Source: Natronorubrum tibetense GA33 (GTDB lineage: Archaea > Halobacteriota > Halobacteria > Halobacteriales > Natrialbaceae). Taken from it: DNA of 64,000 nucleotides. Within the stretch, counting starts at the first letter, position 1. The number at the start of each line of letters is the position of its first letter. The position numbers and the translations under genes were made by a program. Shown here piece after piece: positions 33,642 through 42,915 of this stretch. The DNA is taken from assembly GCF_000383975.1 (NCBI RefSeq), contig NZ_KB913017.1:3386265-3450264 (forward strand). Reading direction: 5' to 3'. The notes beneath the pieces were generated by a model, which was not told the origin of the DNA, made no database searches, and saw nothing but the letters and a program-made list of their open reading frames with translations.

Positions 33642-36050
33642 ATGGACGCGGACATCGTCGGACTCGCCGAATCGCTGTTCGACGAAGCGACGGGAACGAA
33701 CGAGCGACGGCTGCTGGTCCTCTCTGGCGAACGGGAAGAGGGATACGACGCCCTCGAGTCGATCCTCGACGCCCTCCCGGTCGCGATCACCGCCACGACG
33801 CTCGTCGGTCCCGACGACCGCCTTCGCTGTGAATACCTCCCGCAGGCCAACGCGAGCGACCTCCTCGGAACGACTCGAGACGTCGTCGCGCTCGATGCCC
33901 ACGAGGGACTCCGACCGAACGCGCTCGGCAAAGTCATCGGTGCGGTCGACGGGGGCGGCCTGCTGGTCCTGCTGACGCCACCGCTCGAGGGCTGGCCCGA
34001 CCGAAGCGGCGAGTTCGACGAGTCACTCGCGGTGCCACCGTTCTCCCTCGCGGACGTTACCGGGCGATTCAGAGGGCGACTCGTCGAAACCCTTCGCGCA
34101 CATCGCGGAATCGGAATCGTCGACCTCGATGCCGAGCAAATCGTCGACGACGGATTGACGAATCCGGCACCGCGCCCGAGCCGCGAGCAGGAACCGTCGC
34201 TCGAGGCACCGACGAACACGCGGTTCCCCGCCGAAACCTACGAGGCCTGTCTCACCGGCGACCAGGCCAACGCGGTTGCCGCGTTCGAGTCACTGCTGGA
34301 GGGAACCGAAGCAACTGGCGCGACCGACGAGACCGAAGCGACCAAACGCACCCAGCCAGGAGCCGTCGTCCTCGAGGCCGACCGCGGCCGCGGCAAGTCG
34401 AGTGCCGCAGGACTGGCCGCGGGAGCCATGGCTGCGGCGGGACTGGACGTCCTCGTCACCGCACCCCAATCGCGGAACGCGGCCGAACTATTCGATCGCG
34501 CGGGGGAACTCTGCGAGGCGCTCCCGGACGTCGACGCCACGGTCGACCCTGCTCGCCGGCTCGAGACCGCTGTCGGCGGCCGTGTCCGGTTTCTCGAGCC
34601 GACCGACGCCGTGGCCCAACTCGAGGACGCGGACGTCGTCATCGTCGACGAGGCCGCCGCGCTCCCGGTCTCGATGCTCGAGTCGCTACTCGAAGCCGAC
34701 AACGTCGCGTTCGCGACGACGATTCACGGCTACGAGGGGGCCGGCCGCGGCTTTTCGGTCCGGTTCCGGGATCGACTGGCCGGGAGCGATCACGAGGTGG
34801 CCGAGCGAACGCTTCTCGAGCCGATCCGGTACGCCGCGGGCGACCCCGTCGAGGTCTGGGCGTTTCGCGCGCTGCTCCTCGACGCCCGGCCGCCGGTCGA
34901 GTCGCTGGTCGAGGACGCGACACCAGACTCGGTCGACTACCGACGACTCGAGCCGGACGACCTGCTCGCAGACGAACACCTGCTCCGGGAGGCGTTCGGC
35001 CTGCTAGTGCTCGCCCACTACCGCACCGAGCCCAACGACCTCGCGCGAGTGCTCGATGCACCAAACCTCGAGGCCCGCGCGCTGGTCCACGGTGACGGCG
35101 ACGGCACCGAATCCCAGGGGGACGGGAGCCGGAACGGACGCGTCGTCAGCGTCGCCCTGCTGGCTCGCGAGGGGAACCTCTCGCCGGAAACGCGGACGAT
35201 GATGTACGAGGGAGACCGCGTTCGCGGGAACATGCTCCCCGACGTGCTCACGAGCCAGTTGCGCGACGAGTCCGCGGGCGAACCCGCCGGCCTCCGCGTC
35301 ATTCGCATCGCGACCCACCACGCGGTGCGCTCGCGCGGGCTGGGGTCGCGGCTGCTCGAGTGTATCCGCGAGGAGTTCTCGAGCGAGACGCCACGCGTCT
35401 CGGACGGCGAACGGGACCGACGGCCCCGCGAGGGGATCGACTGGCTCGGCACCGGGTTCGGCGCGACGCCCGGTTTGCTCGAGTTCTGGCGCGAGAACGG
35501 CTACCGAACGGTCCACGTTTCGACGACTCGCAACGACGCCAGCGGCGAGTACTCGGCGCTCATGCTCGCCCCGACGACCGAGCCGGGAGCCGACCTCCAC
35601 GACCGCCACGCCGACTGGTTCGCCCGGCGGTTCGCAGCGCTCTGTACGGACGCGCTGTCGGATCTCGATCCCGACGTAGCCCGTGCACTCTTGCGGTCCG
35701 TCGACGACGCGGCAGCGCCGCGGCTCGAGCTATCCGACCACGACTGGCGGGTCGTCGCCGGCGCGGCCTACGGTCCCGGGCTGTTCGACGTCGATCCCGA
35801 GCCATTCCGTCGACTCATCATCCGCTACTTCGTCGAGAACCCGGTCGAAATCGACCTGACCGAACGCGAGGAACGACTGCTCGTGCTGCGCGCGCTCCAG
35901 GCTCGCGGCGTCTCGGCCGTCGCGGAGCGACTCGGGTACCACTCGACCGGCCAGTGCATGCGCGCGCTCGGCGACGCGCTCCGTCCGCTGGTCGATCGGT
36001 ACGGTGGAGACGCGGCGCTCGAGGAGCGAGGTCGGTTCGCCGACGGGTGA
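33642..36050 (+). CDS. tmcA: tRNA(Met) cytidine acetyltransferase
   Basis: I start at ATG 33642 (MDADIVGLAESLF) since the 53 upstream codons are not conserved in style. The 802-residue protein has an N-terminal DUF1726-like domain, an RNA-helicase-like ATPase with Walker A LEADRGRGKS at 244-253 and VVIVDEAAALP Walker B near 331-341, and a GNAT acetyltransferase domain (RVIRIATHHAVRSRGLGSRL near 545-565), then a tRNA-binding tail. TmcA makes N4-acetylcytidine in tRNA; archaeal versions can modify more widely. The order of domains matches the family. Confidence 0.93.
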   Translation: MDADIVGLAESLFDEATGTNERRLLVLSGEREEGYDALESILDALPVAITATTLVGPDDRLRCEYLPQANASDLLGTTRDVVALDAHEGLRPNALGKVIGAVDGGGLLVLLTPPLEGWPDRSGEFDESLAVPPFSLADVTGRFRGRLVETLRAHRGIGIVDLDAEQIVDDGLTNPAPRPSREQEPSLEAPTNTRFPAETYEACLTGDQANAVAAFESLLEGTEATGATDETEATKRTQPGAVVLEADRGRGKSSAAGLAAGAMAAAGLDVLVTAPQSRNAAELFDRAGELCEALPDVDATVDPARRLETAVGGRVRFLEPTDAVAQLEDADVVIVDEAAALPVSMLESLLEADNVAFATTIHGYEGAGRGFSVRFRDRLAGSDHEVAERTLLEPIRYAAGDPVEVWAFRALLLDARPPVESLVEDATPDSVDYRRLEPDDLLADEHLLREAFGLLVLAHYRTEPNDLARVLDAPNLEARALVHGDGDGTESQGDGSRNGRVVSVALLAREGNLSPETRTMMYEGDRVRGNMLPDVLTSQLRDESAGEPAGLRVIRIATHHAVRSRGLGSRLLECIREEFSSETPRVSDGERDRRPREGIDWLGTGFGATPGLLEFWRENGYRTVHVSTTRNDASGEYSALMLAPTTEPGADLHDRHADWFARRFAALCTDALSDLDPDVARALLRSVDDAAAPRLELSDHDWRVVAGAAYGPGLFDVDPEPFRRLIIRYFVENPVEIDLTEREERLLVLRALQARGVSAVAERLGYHSTGQCMRALGDALRPLVDRYGGDAALEERGRFADG

Positions 36051-36135
36051 GCGCGACGACCGCATCGCCTCCGGATTACGATCGTCGCTGACTGCTCCCG
36101 ACATGGGGCAATGGAGATTTCGGCGGTCCGCGGCG

Positions 36136-36882
36136 CTACAACAGCCGGCGAAGCAGCCAGTTGGGGGTCAGAGCGAGGACCCACGCGACGAGGCGCCAGC
36201 GCCGCGTGACGTAGACGTGATTTTTCTCCGTCCGAATCGCTCGAGCGATCTGTTTCGCGGCGGTTTCGGGCGAACACTCCCAGAAGTCGCCCATCGAGAG
36301 CTCGGTGTCGACGTAGCCGGGTTCGACGGTCGTAATCGAGACGTTCGAGTCCGAGTCGCGCTGGCGGGCCCGGAGTCCCTCGAGGTAGGTCGAGACGAAC
36401 GCCTTCGACGCGCAGTAGGCCTGGACTCCGCCGCCGCCGAAGTGGGCCGCAACGGACGAAATTCCGACGAGATGACCGTCGAGTTCGCTCGCGTGGTCCT
36501 CCCGACCGACGGTTTCGAAGTACTCCATCGCGGCCGTTGCGAGCGCGACGAACCCGCGGACGTTGACGTCGACGGTCCGTCGTTCGGGCTCCCAGTCCAG
36601 TTTCGGATTGAACGGACCGACGCCGGCGTTGAGCACGACCAGATCGACCGATCCCATCGCCTCCGCGAGTTCGAAAAAGCCCGCTCGAGCGTCCTCGGTG
36701 TCGGTGACGTCCATCGTCGCGACGTACGATTTGGTCGGTAACTCGTTTCCGATCTCTCGCATTCGCTCCGTTCGACGGGCGGCCAATCCGATCTCGTACC
36801 CCTCGTCGGCAAGCTGTCGTGCGAGCGCTTCGCCGATCCCCGACGACGCGCCGACGATGATCGCTCCGCGTGTCTGCGTCAT
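36136..36882 (-). CDS. Short-chain dehydrogenase/reductase
   Basis: The 248-residue protein has the SDR cofactor motif VGASSGIGEALA near residues 10-21, the NAG strand (LNAGVGPFN near 85-93), catalytic Ser in GISSVAAHFGGGG near 141-152 and the YCASK pair (Y156, K160 approximately). It reduces or oxidises an unknown substrate with NAD(P). The C-terminus WVLALTPNWLLRRLL suggests membrane contact. It reads divergently from the DUF456 gene and convergently toward tmcA. Confidence 0.88.
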   Translation of the reverse strand: MTQTRGAIIVGASSGIGEALARQLADEGYEIGLAARRTERMREIGNELPTKSYVATMDVTDTEDARAGFFELAEAMGSVDLVVLNAGVGPFNPKLDWEPERRTVDVNVRGFVALATAAMEYFETVGREDHASELDGHLVGISSVAAHFGGGGVQAYCASKAFVSTYLEGLRARQRDSDSNVSITTVEPGYVDTELSMGDFWECSPETAAKQIARAIRTEKNHVYVTRRWRLVAWVLALTPNWLLRRLL

Positions 36883-37031
36883 ATCCAGTCGTTCGGATGC
36901 CGGTACGTAATAATACGGGAGTCGGAACCGGCCACCGACGCCGCGGGAATTGCACGCCAGGTACCGACCGATCTCTCATCGACTGCACCGAAGACCGTAC
37001 GCCTTTTGTCGGGCCGGCCGTCGGGGTCGAT

Positions 37032-37517
37032 ATGGTCGATGCGATCACGATCCTCGCAGTCGCGTTGCTCGTCGGCGGTATCGTCGGGACCCTCGTCCCG
37101 CTCGTTCCCGGCGGACTGCTCTCGCTGTCGGGGATCTACCTCTACTGGTGGCACTCCGGCTTCGCAGAACCCGGAACGATCACACTCGCCGTGCTCACGG
37201 TTCTGGGGTTACTGACGCTCTTCGCCGAGTTCTTCGCCGGCTCGCTCGCGGCTCGAGTCGGCGGCGCGTCGTGGGCGACGACCTCCATCGCTGCCGTGGT
37301 CGCCATCACGCTGCTTCTGGTCGTCGGCCCCATCGGACTGCTCGTCGGCCTGTTCGGGACGGTCTTTCTCCTCGAGTACTTTCGACGCGGCGACGCCGCC
37401 CACAGCACCCGGTCCGCGCTCTTTGCGACCGTCGGCACCCTCGCGTCGACGGCGATCCAGGCGCTGCTGACGGCAACGATCCTGTTCGTCTTCGTCCTCG
37501 CCGTTTTCGCGTTCTGA
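37032..37517 (+). CDS. DUF456 membrane protein
   Basis: I start at ATG 37032 (MVDAITILAVALLVG); the 54 codons upstream do not look coding. The 161-residue protein has four to five hydrophobic helices and the DUF456 hallmarks: VGTLVPLVPGGLLSLSGIY at residues ~16-35 and RRGDAAHSTRSA near 112. DUF456 proteins are widespread small membrane proteins of unknown function. A single-gene unit. Confidence 0.85.
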   Translation: MVDAITILAVALLVGGIVGTLVPLVPGGLLSLSGIYLYWWHSGFAEPGTITLAVLTVLGLLTLFAEFFAGSLAARVGGASWATTSIAAVVAITLLLVVGPIGLLVGLFGTVFLLEYFRRGDAAHSTRSALFATVGTLASTAIQALLTATILFVFVLAVFAF

Positions 37518-37605
37518 TGGTTCGACCTCCAGTTCGTCTCGCTCGTCTCTATCCGACTCGCTCGAGGAGCACAAACACTGAGTCGGCCGCCGTCGTAGAG
37601 CGCCT

Positions 37606-37779
37606 ATGGACTGCACCGAGGACGACTGCGACCGGCCCGCTGCCGTCGAACTCCACATTCCGTGGACGGACAACCGGCTGGTCTGTGCCGCCCACGCGCG
37701 AGTGCTGGGTCGGCAAGACGGCGTCGTCGCCGATCCGATCGTCGACACCGGTGACGACCTCCTCGAGCGCGACGAGTGA
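37606..37779 (+). CDS. 57-residue zinc-finger-like protein
   Basis: The ATG at 37606 opens a 57-codon frame with C3, C8, C27 and H30 (CxxxxC...CAAH), a plausible zinc site, and an acidic tail ending LLERDE. It lies 88 nt after the DUF456 gene. Codon use is typical of the core genome. Small zinc proteins like this are common and conserved in haloarchaea; the function is unknown. Confidence 0.7.
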   Translation: MDCTEDDCDRPAAVELHIPWTDNRLVCAAHARVLGRQDGVVADPIVDTGDDLLERDE

Positions 37780-37921
37780 GGAAGGACTCGAGCCGCCGAC
37801 GGTCGCCAACTAGACGCAAATTATATCGTCACATTCGCAACTTAGAGACGTTCTCGGGCCTGTAAACGACCGTTTCCAGAAGAGATATGATGAGGTCACG
37901 GCTTGCTCACCACAGCAACCC

Positions 37922-38815
37922 ATGCACCCCAATCGGCGAACCGTCATTCAGCGCTCGAGTCTCGTCACCGCAGGGCTTCTCGCCACTGCCGGCACCACGA
38001 ACGTCGCCGGAGCCACGTCCCAGTCCGAGGAGACGGGACGGGTTGAGGGTCGGCTCACGTACGGGGGACTCCCCGTCGAGGATATCACGGTCACGTTCGA
38101 CGGCCAACACGACACCGACAGTACGAGCAACGGCTCGTACGAGCAGGGGCTCGAGCCCGGCACGTACACGCTCGCAGTGGATACCGACGGCTACGTCGCG
38201 GAATCGGCGGAGATCACCGTCGGAGCCGGCGAGACCGTCACCGCCGATTTCGACCTCCGACGCGAATGGGGTCCGGGCGAGGGCGAACTCGAGGTCGCCG
38301 TTATCGAAGAGAGCGGGGGCTCGACGATCGACTCTCGAGTGACCATCTACGGGAACGGCGAGGAACACAGCGCCATTGCGCCGGGCGGCCGGGTCCCGGA
38401 CAACGATCGCTGGCGACGCGGCTTCGTCGTCTCCGAGGGCTGGTGGGAGATTCGCGCCTCGGACGCTGACGGCTACGGCGACGGCTACGACGAGGTGTAC
38501 GTCGAGGCCGACGAGAGCGTTCGGTCGCTGGTCGAACTTCCCGACGACGAGCGGACGATCCACCCCGACGGGTGGGTCTCGGGCACGGTCGCCGACGAGG
38601 CGGGCGAACCGATTCCGAATGCGATGGTTCGATTCAGGAGCTACCGATCGACGATGATCGAGCGGACGTCCGAGGCTGGCGAGTTCACCGTCGAAATCCC
38701 CCACGGACAGTACACGCTGGACGTCTCGGAAGCGGGCTACGAGCGTCTCGAGACGGACGTCGCCGTTCGATTCGGCCGCATGACGGACCAGGACGTGACG
38801 CTCGAGGCGGAGTAG
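37922..38815 (+). CDS. Secreted protein with carboxypeptidase-regulatory-like domains
   Basis: The N-terminus NRRTVIQRSS then a hydrophobic stretch ending in NVAGATS suggests a Tat signal (cut near residue 31) without a lipid cysteine. Two carboxypeptidase-D regulatory-like beta-sandwich repeats are visible: GRLTYGGLPVEDITVTFDG...GLEPGTYTLAVDTDGY near 40-95 and GTVADEAGEPIPNAMVRFR...HGQYTLDVSEAGYE near 230-285. Such domains occur in extracellular structural proteins. The substrate or partner is unknown. It reads in the same direction as the previous small gene, 142 nt downstream. Confidence 0.78.
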   Translation: MHPNRRTVIQRSSLVTAGLLATAGTTNVAGATSQSEETGRVEGRLTYGGLPVEDITVTFDGQHDTDSTSNGSYEQGLEPGTYTLAVDTDGYVAESAEITVGAGETVTADFDLRREWGPGEGELEVAVIEESGGSTIDSRVTIYGNGEEHSAIAPGGRVPDNDRWRRGFVVSEGWWEIRASDADGYGDGYDEVYVEADESVRSLVELPDDERTIHPDGWVSGTVADEAGEPIPNAMVRFRSYRSTMIERTSEAGEFTVEIPHGQYTLDVSEAGYERLETDVAVRFGRMTDQDVTLEAE

Positions 38816-38979
38816 TCGACCCTCGTCGGGAGCGTAGTCAACTCACTCGTTCGATCGCGCTCCCGCGACGGTGACGCAAGCGAATAGTGGTTTTCGGGCA
38901 CTCTCTGTCGCTCGAGCCGGGATTCAGCTCTTTTGTTCTACCGACGGAATTTATCTGTCTGTGGACCCATCTCGCGACT

Positions 38980-39333
38980 ATGGGAATGTTCGAGCGGCTT
39001 GGCGAGAAGGTCGAGCGATTCAAACAGGAGGCGGTATCCGCTCGAGACGAGAGCGCCGACTATCGGTGCCGAAACTGCGGATCCGAAATTTTCAGCGAAC
39101 AGGAGCAGTGTCCGGAGTGTGGCAGCAGCGAAATCGAGCTCGTTGTGCAACCCGAGCCGACAGCGGAGACCGCGGACGGTGACGACGAGACGGAATCCGA
39201 CGAAACCGCTGCAGCCGAAACCATCGACGAGTCTGAGGACACCGAAACCACCGAAGCTACCGACGAGTCTGAGGACACCGAAGCCGACGTGCTCATCGAG
39301 GAGGCGGAAGAGAACGAAACCGGCGAGACGTAA
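38980..39333 (+). CDS. Zinc-ribbon protein with acidic tail
   Basis: The start at 38980 (MGMFERLGEKVERFK) removes 31 unlikely residues upstream. The 117-residue protein has an amphipathic N-terminal helix, a zinc ribbon (CRNCGSEIF near residue 30 and CPECGS near 45), and a Glu/Thr-rich tail containing a repeated ESEDTE(T/A) element. TATA-like TTTATC lies about 30 nt upstream. The helix plus ribbon layout suggests a small adaptor, but no function is known. Confidence 0.75.
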   Translation: MGMFERLGEKVERFKQEAVSARDESADYRCRNCGSEIFSEQEQCPECGSSEIELVVQPEPTAETADGDDETESDETAAAETIDESEDTETTEATDESEDTEADVLIEEAEENETGET

Positions 39334-39365
39334 CCGTTTTCGGTACCGACCAGTCGCTTTTCGCC

Positions 39366-41084
39366 TTAGTCGTGCGTGTAGTAGACGACGGTCTCGTCCT
39401 CGTCGTGACGGTCTATTCTCGAGAAGCCGACCCGTTCGAACTGCACGAGTTCGTCAGCATCGAGGTCAGCGACACCGGGTTCGGCGTGGCCCCGGACATC
39501 GCCGTCGGGCGTTCGCATACGGACGGCGACGCTCTCGTCCGCCGGCACCCAGTGGACGACGTCGACGTCACCCTCGCGGACGACATCGATGTCCTCGCCC
39601 GTGTACTGGAGCACGTCCCGCGTGAACTGGAAACAGCCCAGTCCCTTGAGCCAGATGCGCTCTTCGCGCTGGGGAAGATCGTCCTCCTCGAGCATCACGG
39701 ACGCGCCGACGGGGACCTCGCGGACGCCGCGCTCCTCGTGGTTGGGATGGAGCGGCGGATTCGCCTCGTCCGGCGGGCTGCCACCCAGCGGGACCTGAGT
39801 GCCCTCGCGGACGAAAAAGCGCCGGTCCGTCTCCTCGTCGATCAGGTCTCGGTTGTTCGCATAGATCGTGCTCATCGCCAGGTCGACGTCGCTGGTCGAG
39901 GTGCCGAGACCGGTCATCGACTCGACGATGGCTTCGCCGCGAATCCCGCGGCGTCGGAGGCTCTTGAGCGTCGGGGCGCGCGGGTCGTCCCAGCCGTCGA
40001 GTTCGCCTTCCTCGATCAGTTCCGCGATCGTCGAGGTGCTCATCTTGACGTCGTAGGCGTCGATCTGGACGTGCCCCCAGTGGAGGACTTCCGGGTACTC
40101 CCAGTCGAAGTAGTCGTAAACGAACTGTTGGCGTTTGGCGGAGTCCTGCAGGTCGATGCCGCGAATGATGTGGGTGACCTCGAGCAGATGGTCGTCGACC
40201 CCCGATTGGAAGTCGAGCATGGGCCAGCAGCGGTAGTCGCTGGCCTCCTCGCGCGGGTGTGGCGTGTCGATCATCCGGAACGCAACCCAGTCGCGCAGCG
40301 CGGGGTTCTTGTGCTCGATGTCCGTCTTGACGCGAAGGACCATCTCGCCGCTCTCGTACTCGCCGTCGACCATGGCCTCGAACTCCTCGAGGACGGTGTC
40401 GACGTCCTTGTCGCGGTGTGGACACGGCTCGCCGCTGTTCTTCAGCTCTGAGAACTCCTCGCCCGAACAGGAGCAGGTGTAGGCCCCGCCCAGTTCGATC
40501 AACTCACGGGCGTGCTCGTAGTAGGTCTCGAGGCGATTGCTCGCCCGGTAGATCGCGTCGGGTTCGAAGCCGAGATAGTCCAGGTCCTCGAGGATCGCGT
40601 CGTAGGCCTCGAGATCGGGGCGTTTCGTCTCGGGGTCGGTGTCGTCAAAGCGGACGCAGAACCAGCCGTCGTATCGATCCTTGTAGCTGCCGATAACGGC
40701 CGGCATCCGTGCGTGACCGACGTGCCACGGCCCGTTGGGGTTCGGTGCGACGCGCATCCGAATCTCGTCGTGATCGTCTGCGTTCGAGAGGTCGGGGAGA
40801 TCGTGTTCGTCCTCCTCATCTTCGGCTTCGATCTCCGCGAGTTCCTCGGGGGCGAGTTCCTCAAGCCGCTCGCGTTTTTCCTCGTTGGAAAGGTCGTTGA
40901 CCCGACCGATGACGCCGCCGGCAATGCCCGGAATTTCGTCTCCGTGGGGTCGGAAGTCGGGATTATCGCCCATCAGCGGACCCATGATCGCGCCAACGTC
41001 GGCGTCGCTCTCGTGTTTGACCGCGTTCAACAGCGCGTGTTTCTCCGCCTCACGCTCGACACGCTCTCGTAGCTCGTCGTCCAT
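39366..41084 (-). CDS. gltX: Glutamyl-tRNA synthetase
   Basis: The start at 41084 (MDDELRERVEREAEKHALLN) is chosen because the upstream frame consists of short repeats. The 572-residue enzyme is archaeal in type: a ~105-residue N-terminal extension, HVGH at 121-124 (HIGH motif), the KMSTST form of the KMSKS motif around residue 340, and a beta-barrel C-terminal anticodon part of the glutaminyl-tRNA-synthetase kind. In archaea it also makes Glu-tRNA(Gln), later converted by an amidotransferase. It reads divergently from orc1. Confidence 0.95.
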   Translation of the reverse strand: MDDELRERVEREAEKHALLNAVKHESDADVGAIMGPLMGDNPDFRPHGDEIPGIAGGVIGRVNDLSNEEKRERLEELAPEELAEIEAEDEEDEHDLPDLSNADDHDEIRMRVAPNPNGPWHVGHARMPAVIGSYKDRYDGWFCVRFDDTDPETKRPDLEAYDAILEDLDYLGFEPDAIYRASNRLETYYEHARELIELGGAYTCSCSGEEFSELKNSGEPCPHRDKDVDTVLEEFEAMVDGEYESGEMVLRVKTDIEHKNPALRDWVAFRMIDTPHPREEASDYRCWPMLDFQSGVDDHLLEVTHIIRGIDLQDSAKRQQFVYDYFDWEYPEVLHWGHVQIDAYDVKMSTSTIAELIEEGELDGWDDPRAPTLKSLRRRGIRGEAIVESMTGLGTSTSDVDLAMSTIYANNRDLIDEETDRRFFVREGTQVPLGGSPPDEANPPLHPNHEERGVREVPVGASVMLEEDDLPQREERIWLKGLGCFQFTRDVLQYTGEDIDVVREGDVDVVHWVPADESVAVRMRTPDGDVRGHAEPGVADLDADELVQFERVGFSRIDRHDEDETVVYYTHD

Positions 41085-41124
41085 TACCGAGACGTACTCG
41101 GTCCCGGCCCAAAACCTCCGCGAT

Positions 41125-41190
41125 GTGCGTTCGGTGCGTTCCCGGGGCGTGCGTTCGGTGCGTTCCCGGGACGTGCGTTCGGCACGTCCG
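41125..41190. repeat. 24-nt tandem repeat, 2.7 copies
   Basis: GTGCGTTCGGTGCGTTCCCGGG plus two bases is repeated at 41125, 41149 and (partly) 41173, with very little variation. It lies in the region upstream of gltX, on the opposite side from its start by only about 40 nt. It may be a mutable regulatory or structural element; no known factor is recognised. Confidence 0.7.
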
Positions 41191-41383
41191 GCGATACTGT
41201 CGGTCAGACCGATTTGATCGAGCGGACTCACCCCGCAGTGCCGATGTAAGTCGCCCGAAAACGTACGCTATAGCCAGTTTAGCCCGAATATCCGAATTCG
41301 TTGATTGCTGCTGAGAGACTGCTACCAAAGCATATAAATAACACATCTACGATATCGGTCATACGAGAGTCACGATAACCAGA

Positions 41384-41401
41384 TTGTGACATCGGTCACA
41401 A
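41384..41401. promoter_or_regulatory. Perfect inverted repeat TTGTGAC-ATCG-GTCACAA
   Basis: Seven-nt arms with a 4-nt spacer lie 112 nt before the repeat cluster of the putative origin. It could be an operator or an origin element. Nothing identifies the protein that would bind. Confidence 0.4.
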
Positions 41402-41513
41402 CGTGTCCACCCGAATCGGGTGTGATCGACCGCTCGTCCGTTCCGTCGTGTTCGTTCGTGACTGCGGTTCTGAATCGAGTGTTTCAGCGTTTCTCGTCGA
41501 CGCTCGTAGCGTA

Positions 41514-41685
41514 TTTACACCGGCACTCCGGGGTGGGAGTGTTCCGAAATCGACAACTACATCGGAACTCCGGTGGACTTACACTGGCACCGAAGGGTGG
41601 TGAAAACGGTTCTACAGGCTTTGAAAGGGCAATTTACAAAATCTACATCGGCACTCCGGTGTGTTTACACCGGCACCGAGGAGGT
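41514..41685 (+). repeat. Five ORB-like direct repeats
   Basis: TTTACACCGGCACTCCGGGGTG (41514), CTACATCGGAACTCCGGTGG (41557), TTACACTGGCACCGAAGGGTGG (41579), CTACATCGGCACTCCGGTGTG (41643) and TTTACACCGGCACCGAGGAGGT (41664) share the core TACAYYGGMAC and all point the same way. Their form (short core then G-rich end) resembles origin recognition boxes, each initiator having its own version. The last copy overlaps the upstream promoter of orc1. Confidence 0.65.
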
Positions 41686-41718
41686 AGCGTTAAGTACCAC
41701 CTCGAGCAAACCCGACGT

Positions 41719-42915
41719 ATGTCAGGATCTGAGTCCTTCTTCGACAACCAAAATCATATCTTTGCGAACAAGGACTTGCTGCGGATCTCCCACCTCGTCG
41801 ACGGTGACCGAATCATCGGTCGACAGGACGAACTCAACAGCCTCGCACAGGCGCTCAAAGACGCCGTACAGGGTCAGACGCCGAATCATGTCCTGATCTA
41901 CGGTAAGACGGGCACGGGCAAATCGCTCTGCTCGAAGTACATCACGAAGGATCTTCGCTCGAGCGCTGCGGAAAACGACGTCTCGATCGGTGTCGCCTAC
42001 ATCGACTGTCTCCAGCACACGACGGAAACCCAGGCCGTTCGCACGATCGCTCGCGAGCTCAACGACGAATCCATAACGGGGGTCACGATTCCCGCGTCGG
42101 GTCTGAGTACGGGCGAGTACTATCGGCGACTCTGGAACGTCCTCGACAGTCGGTTCGACGTGGGAATCATCATTCTCGACGAAGTGGACAAACTCGGCGA
42201 CGACAACATCCTGATGCAGCTCTCTCGAGCCGTCGAATCCGGAAAACTCGAGGATAGCACGCTCGGAATCATCGGGATTAGTAACAAGATCCGGTACAAG
42301 GAAGAGCTGAACGAGCGCGTCAAATCCAGCCTGAGCGAGCGGGACTACGTCTTTCCGCCCTACGATGCGAACCAGCTCCGGGCGATTCTCGAGTCACGCA
42401 AAGACGCGTTTCAGGACGGCGTGCTCGAGGATTCGGTGATCCCGAGAGTTGCGGCGCTGGCCGCGAAAGAACACGGCGACGCGCGAAAGGCGATCGACAT
42501 TCTCCGGTACGCCGGCGAGATCGCCGACGAGAACGGCCTAGAAACTGTCACCGAAGATCACGTCAACCAGGCTCACACTCGAGAGGAACAGAATCGGCTG
42601 GCAGAACTCATCTCGAAGCAGCCACCACATTCGAAACTGCTCCTGCAGGCGCTCGCATTTCGGACCCAACAGGCTCCAGAGGACGACCCAGCGGTCCCAA
42701 CGTCGAACATTTATTCGACCTACGAAGTGCTCTGCCAACAGGAAGGTGCGGATCCGCTTCGGATCCGGCGGGTTCGCGAGTTGCTTAGCGAACTGGCATT
42801 TCTCTCGATTATCGAGCAGACGCGGAAGGGACGTGGCCACGGCAAAGGCGCACACACGATCCACGAACTCGTCGACGATCCGGAACTGGTTCTCAAAGCC
42901 TGCAAATCGGTGTAG
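41719..42915 (+). CDS. orc: Orc1/Cdc6 replication initiator
   Basis: ATG 41719 is preferred, with TATA-like GTTAAGTA at 41689-41696 for a leaderless mRNA. The 398-residue protein has AAA+ motifs: Walker A GKTGTGKS at 62-69, Walker B IILDEVDK at 151-158, sensor ISNK near 187, and arginine-finger region. Its C-terminal winged helix starts near 290 (ELISKQPPHSKLLLQALAF). It binds origin repeats and loads the MCM helicase. Haloarchaea carry several Orc1 paralogues, each linked to its own origin; the paralogue number cannot be told here. Confidence 0.93.
   Translation: MSGSESFFDNQNHIFANKDLLRISHLVDGDRIIGRQDELNSLAQALKDAVQGQTPNHVLIYGKTGTGKSLCSKYITKDLRSSAAENDVSIGVAYIDCLQHTTETQAVRTIARELNDESITGVTIPASGLSTGEYYRRLWNVLDSRFDVGIIILDEVDKLGDDNILMQLSRAVESGKLEDSTLGIIGISNKIRYKEELNERVKSSLSERDYVFPPYDANQLRAILESRKDAFQDGVLEDSVIPRVAALAAKEHGDARKAIDILRYAGEIADENGLETVTEDHVNQAHTREEQNRLAELISKQPPHSKLLLQALAFRTQQAPEDDPAVPTSNIYSTYEVLCQQEGADPLRIRRVRELLSELAFLSIIEQTRKGRGHGKGAHTIHELVDDPELVLKACKSV

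Larger units (their letters stand above)
41085..41718. other. Candidate replication origin region
   Basis: This 634-nt gap between gltX and the orc1/cdc6 gene has no gene of its own. It holds a 24-nt tandem repeat (41125-41190), an AT-rich stretch at about 41328-41350, a perfect inverted repeat at 41384-41401, and five copies of a ~21-nt repeat between 41514 and 41685. This is the usual form of a haloarchaeal origin beside its initiator gene. Confidence 0.6.

Noticed and set aside
41386-41718. A 111-residue N-terminal extension of the orc1 gene
   Set aside because: It crosses the ORB-like repeats and lacks protein-like composition; a TATA-like box lies just before the ATG at 41719.
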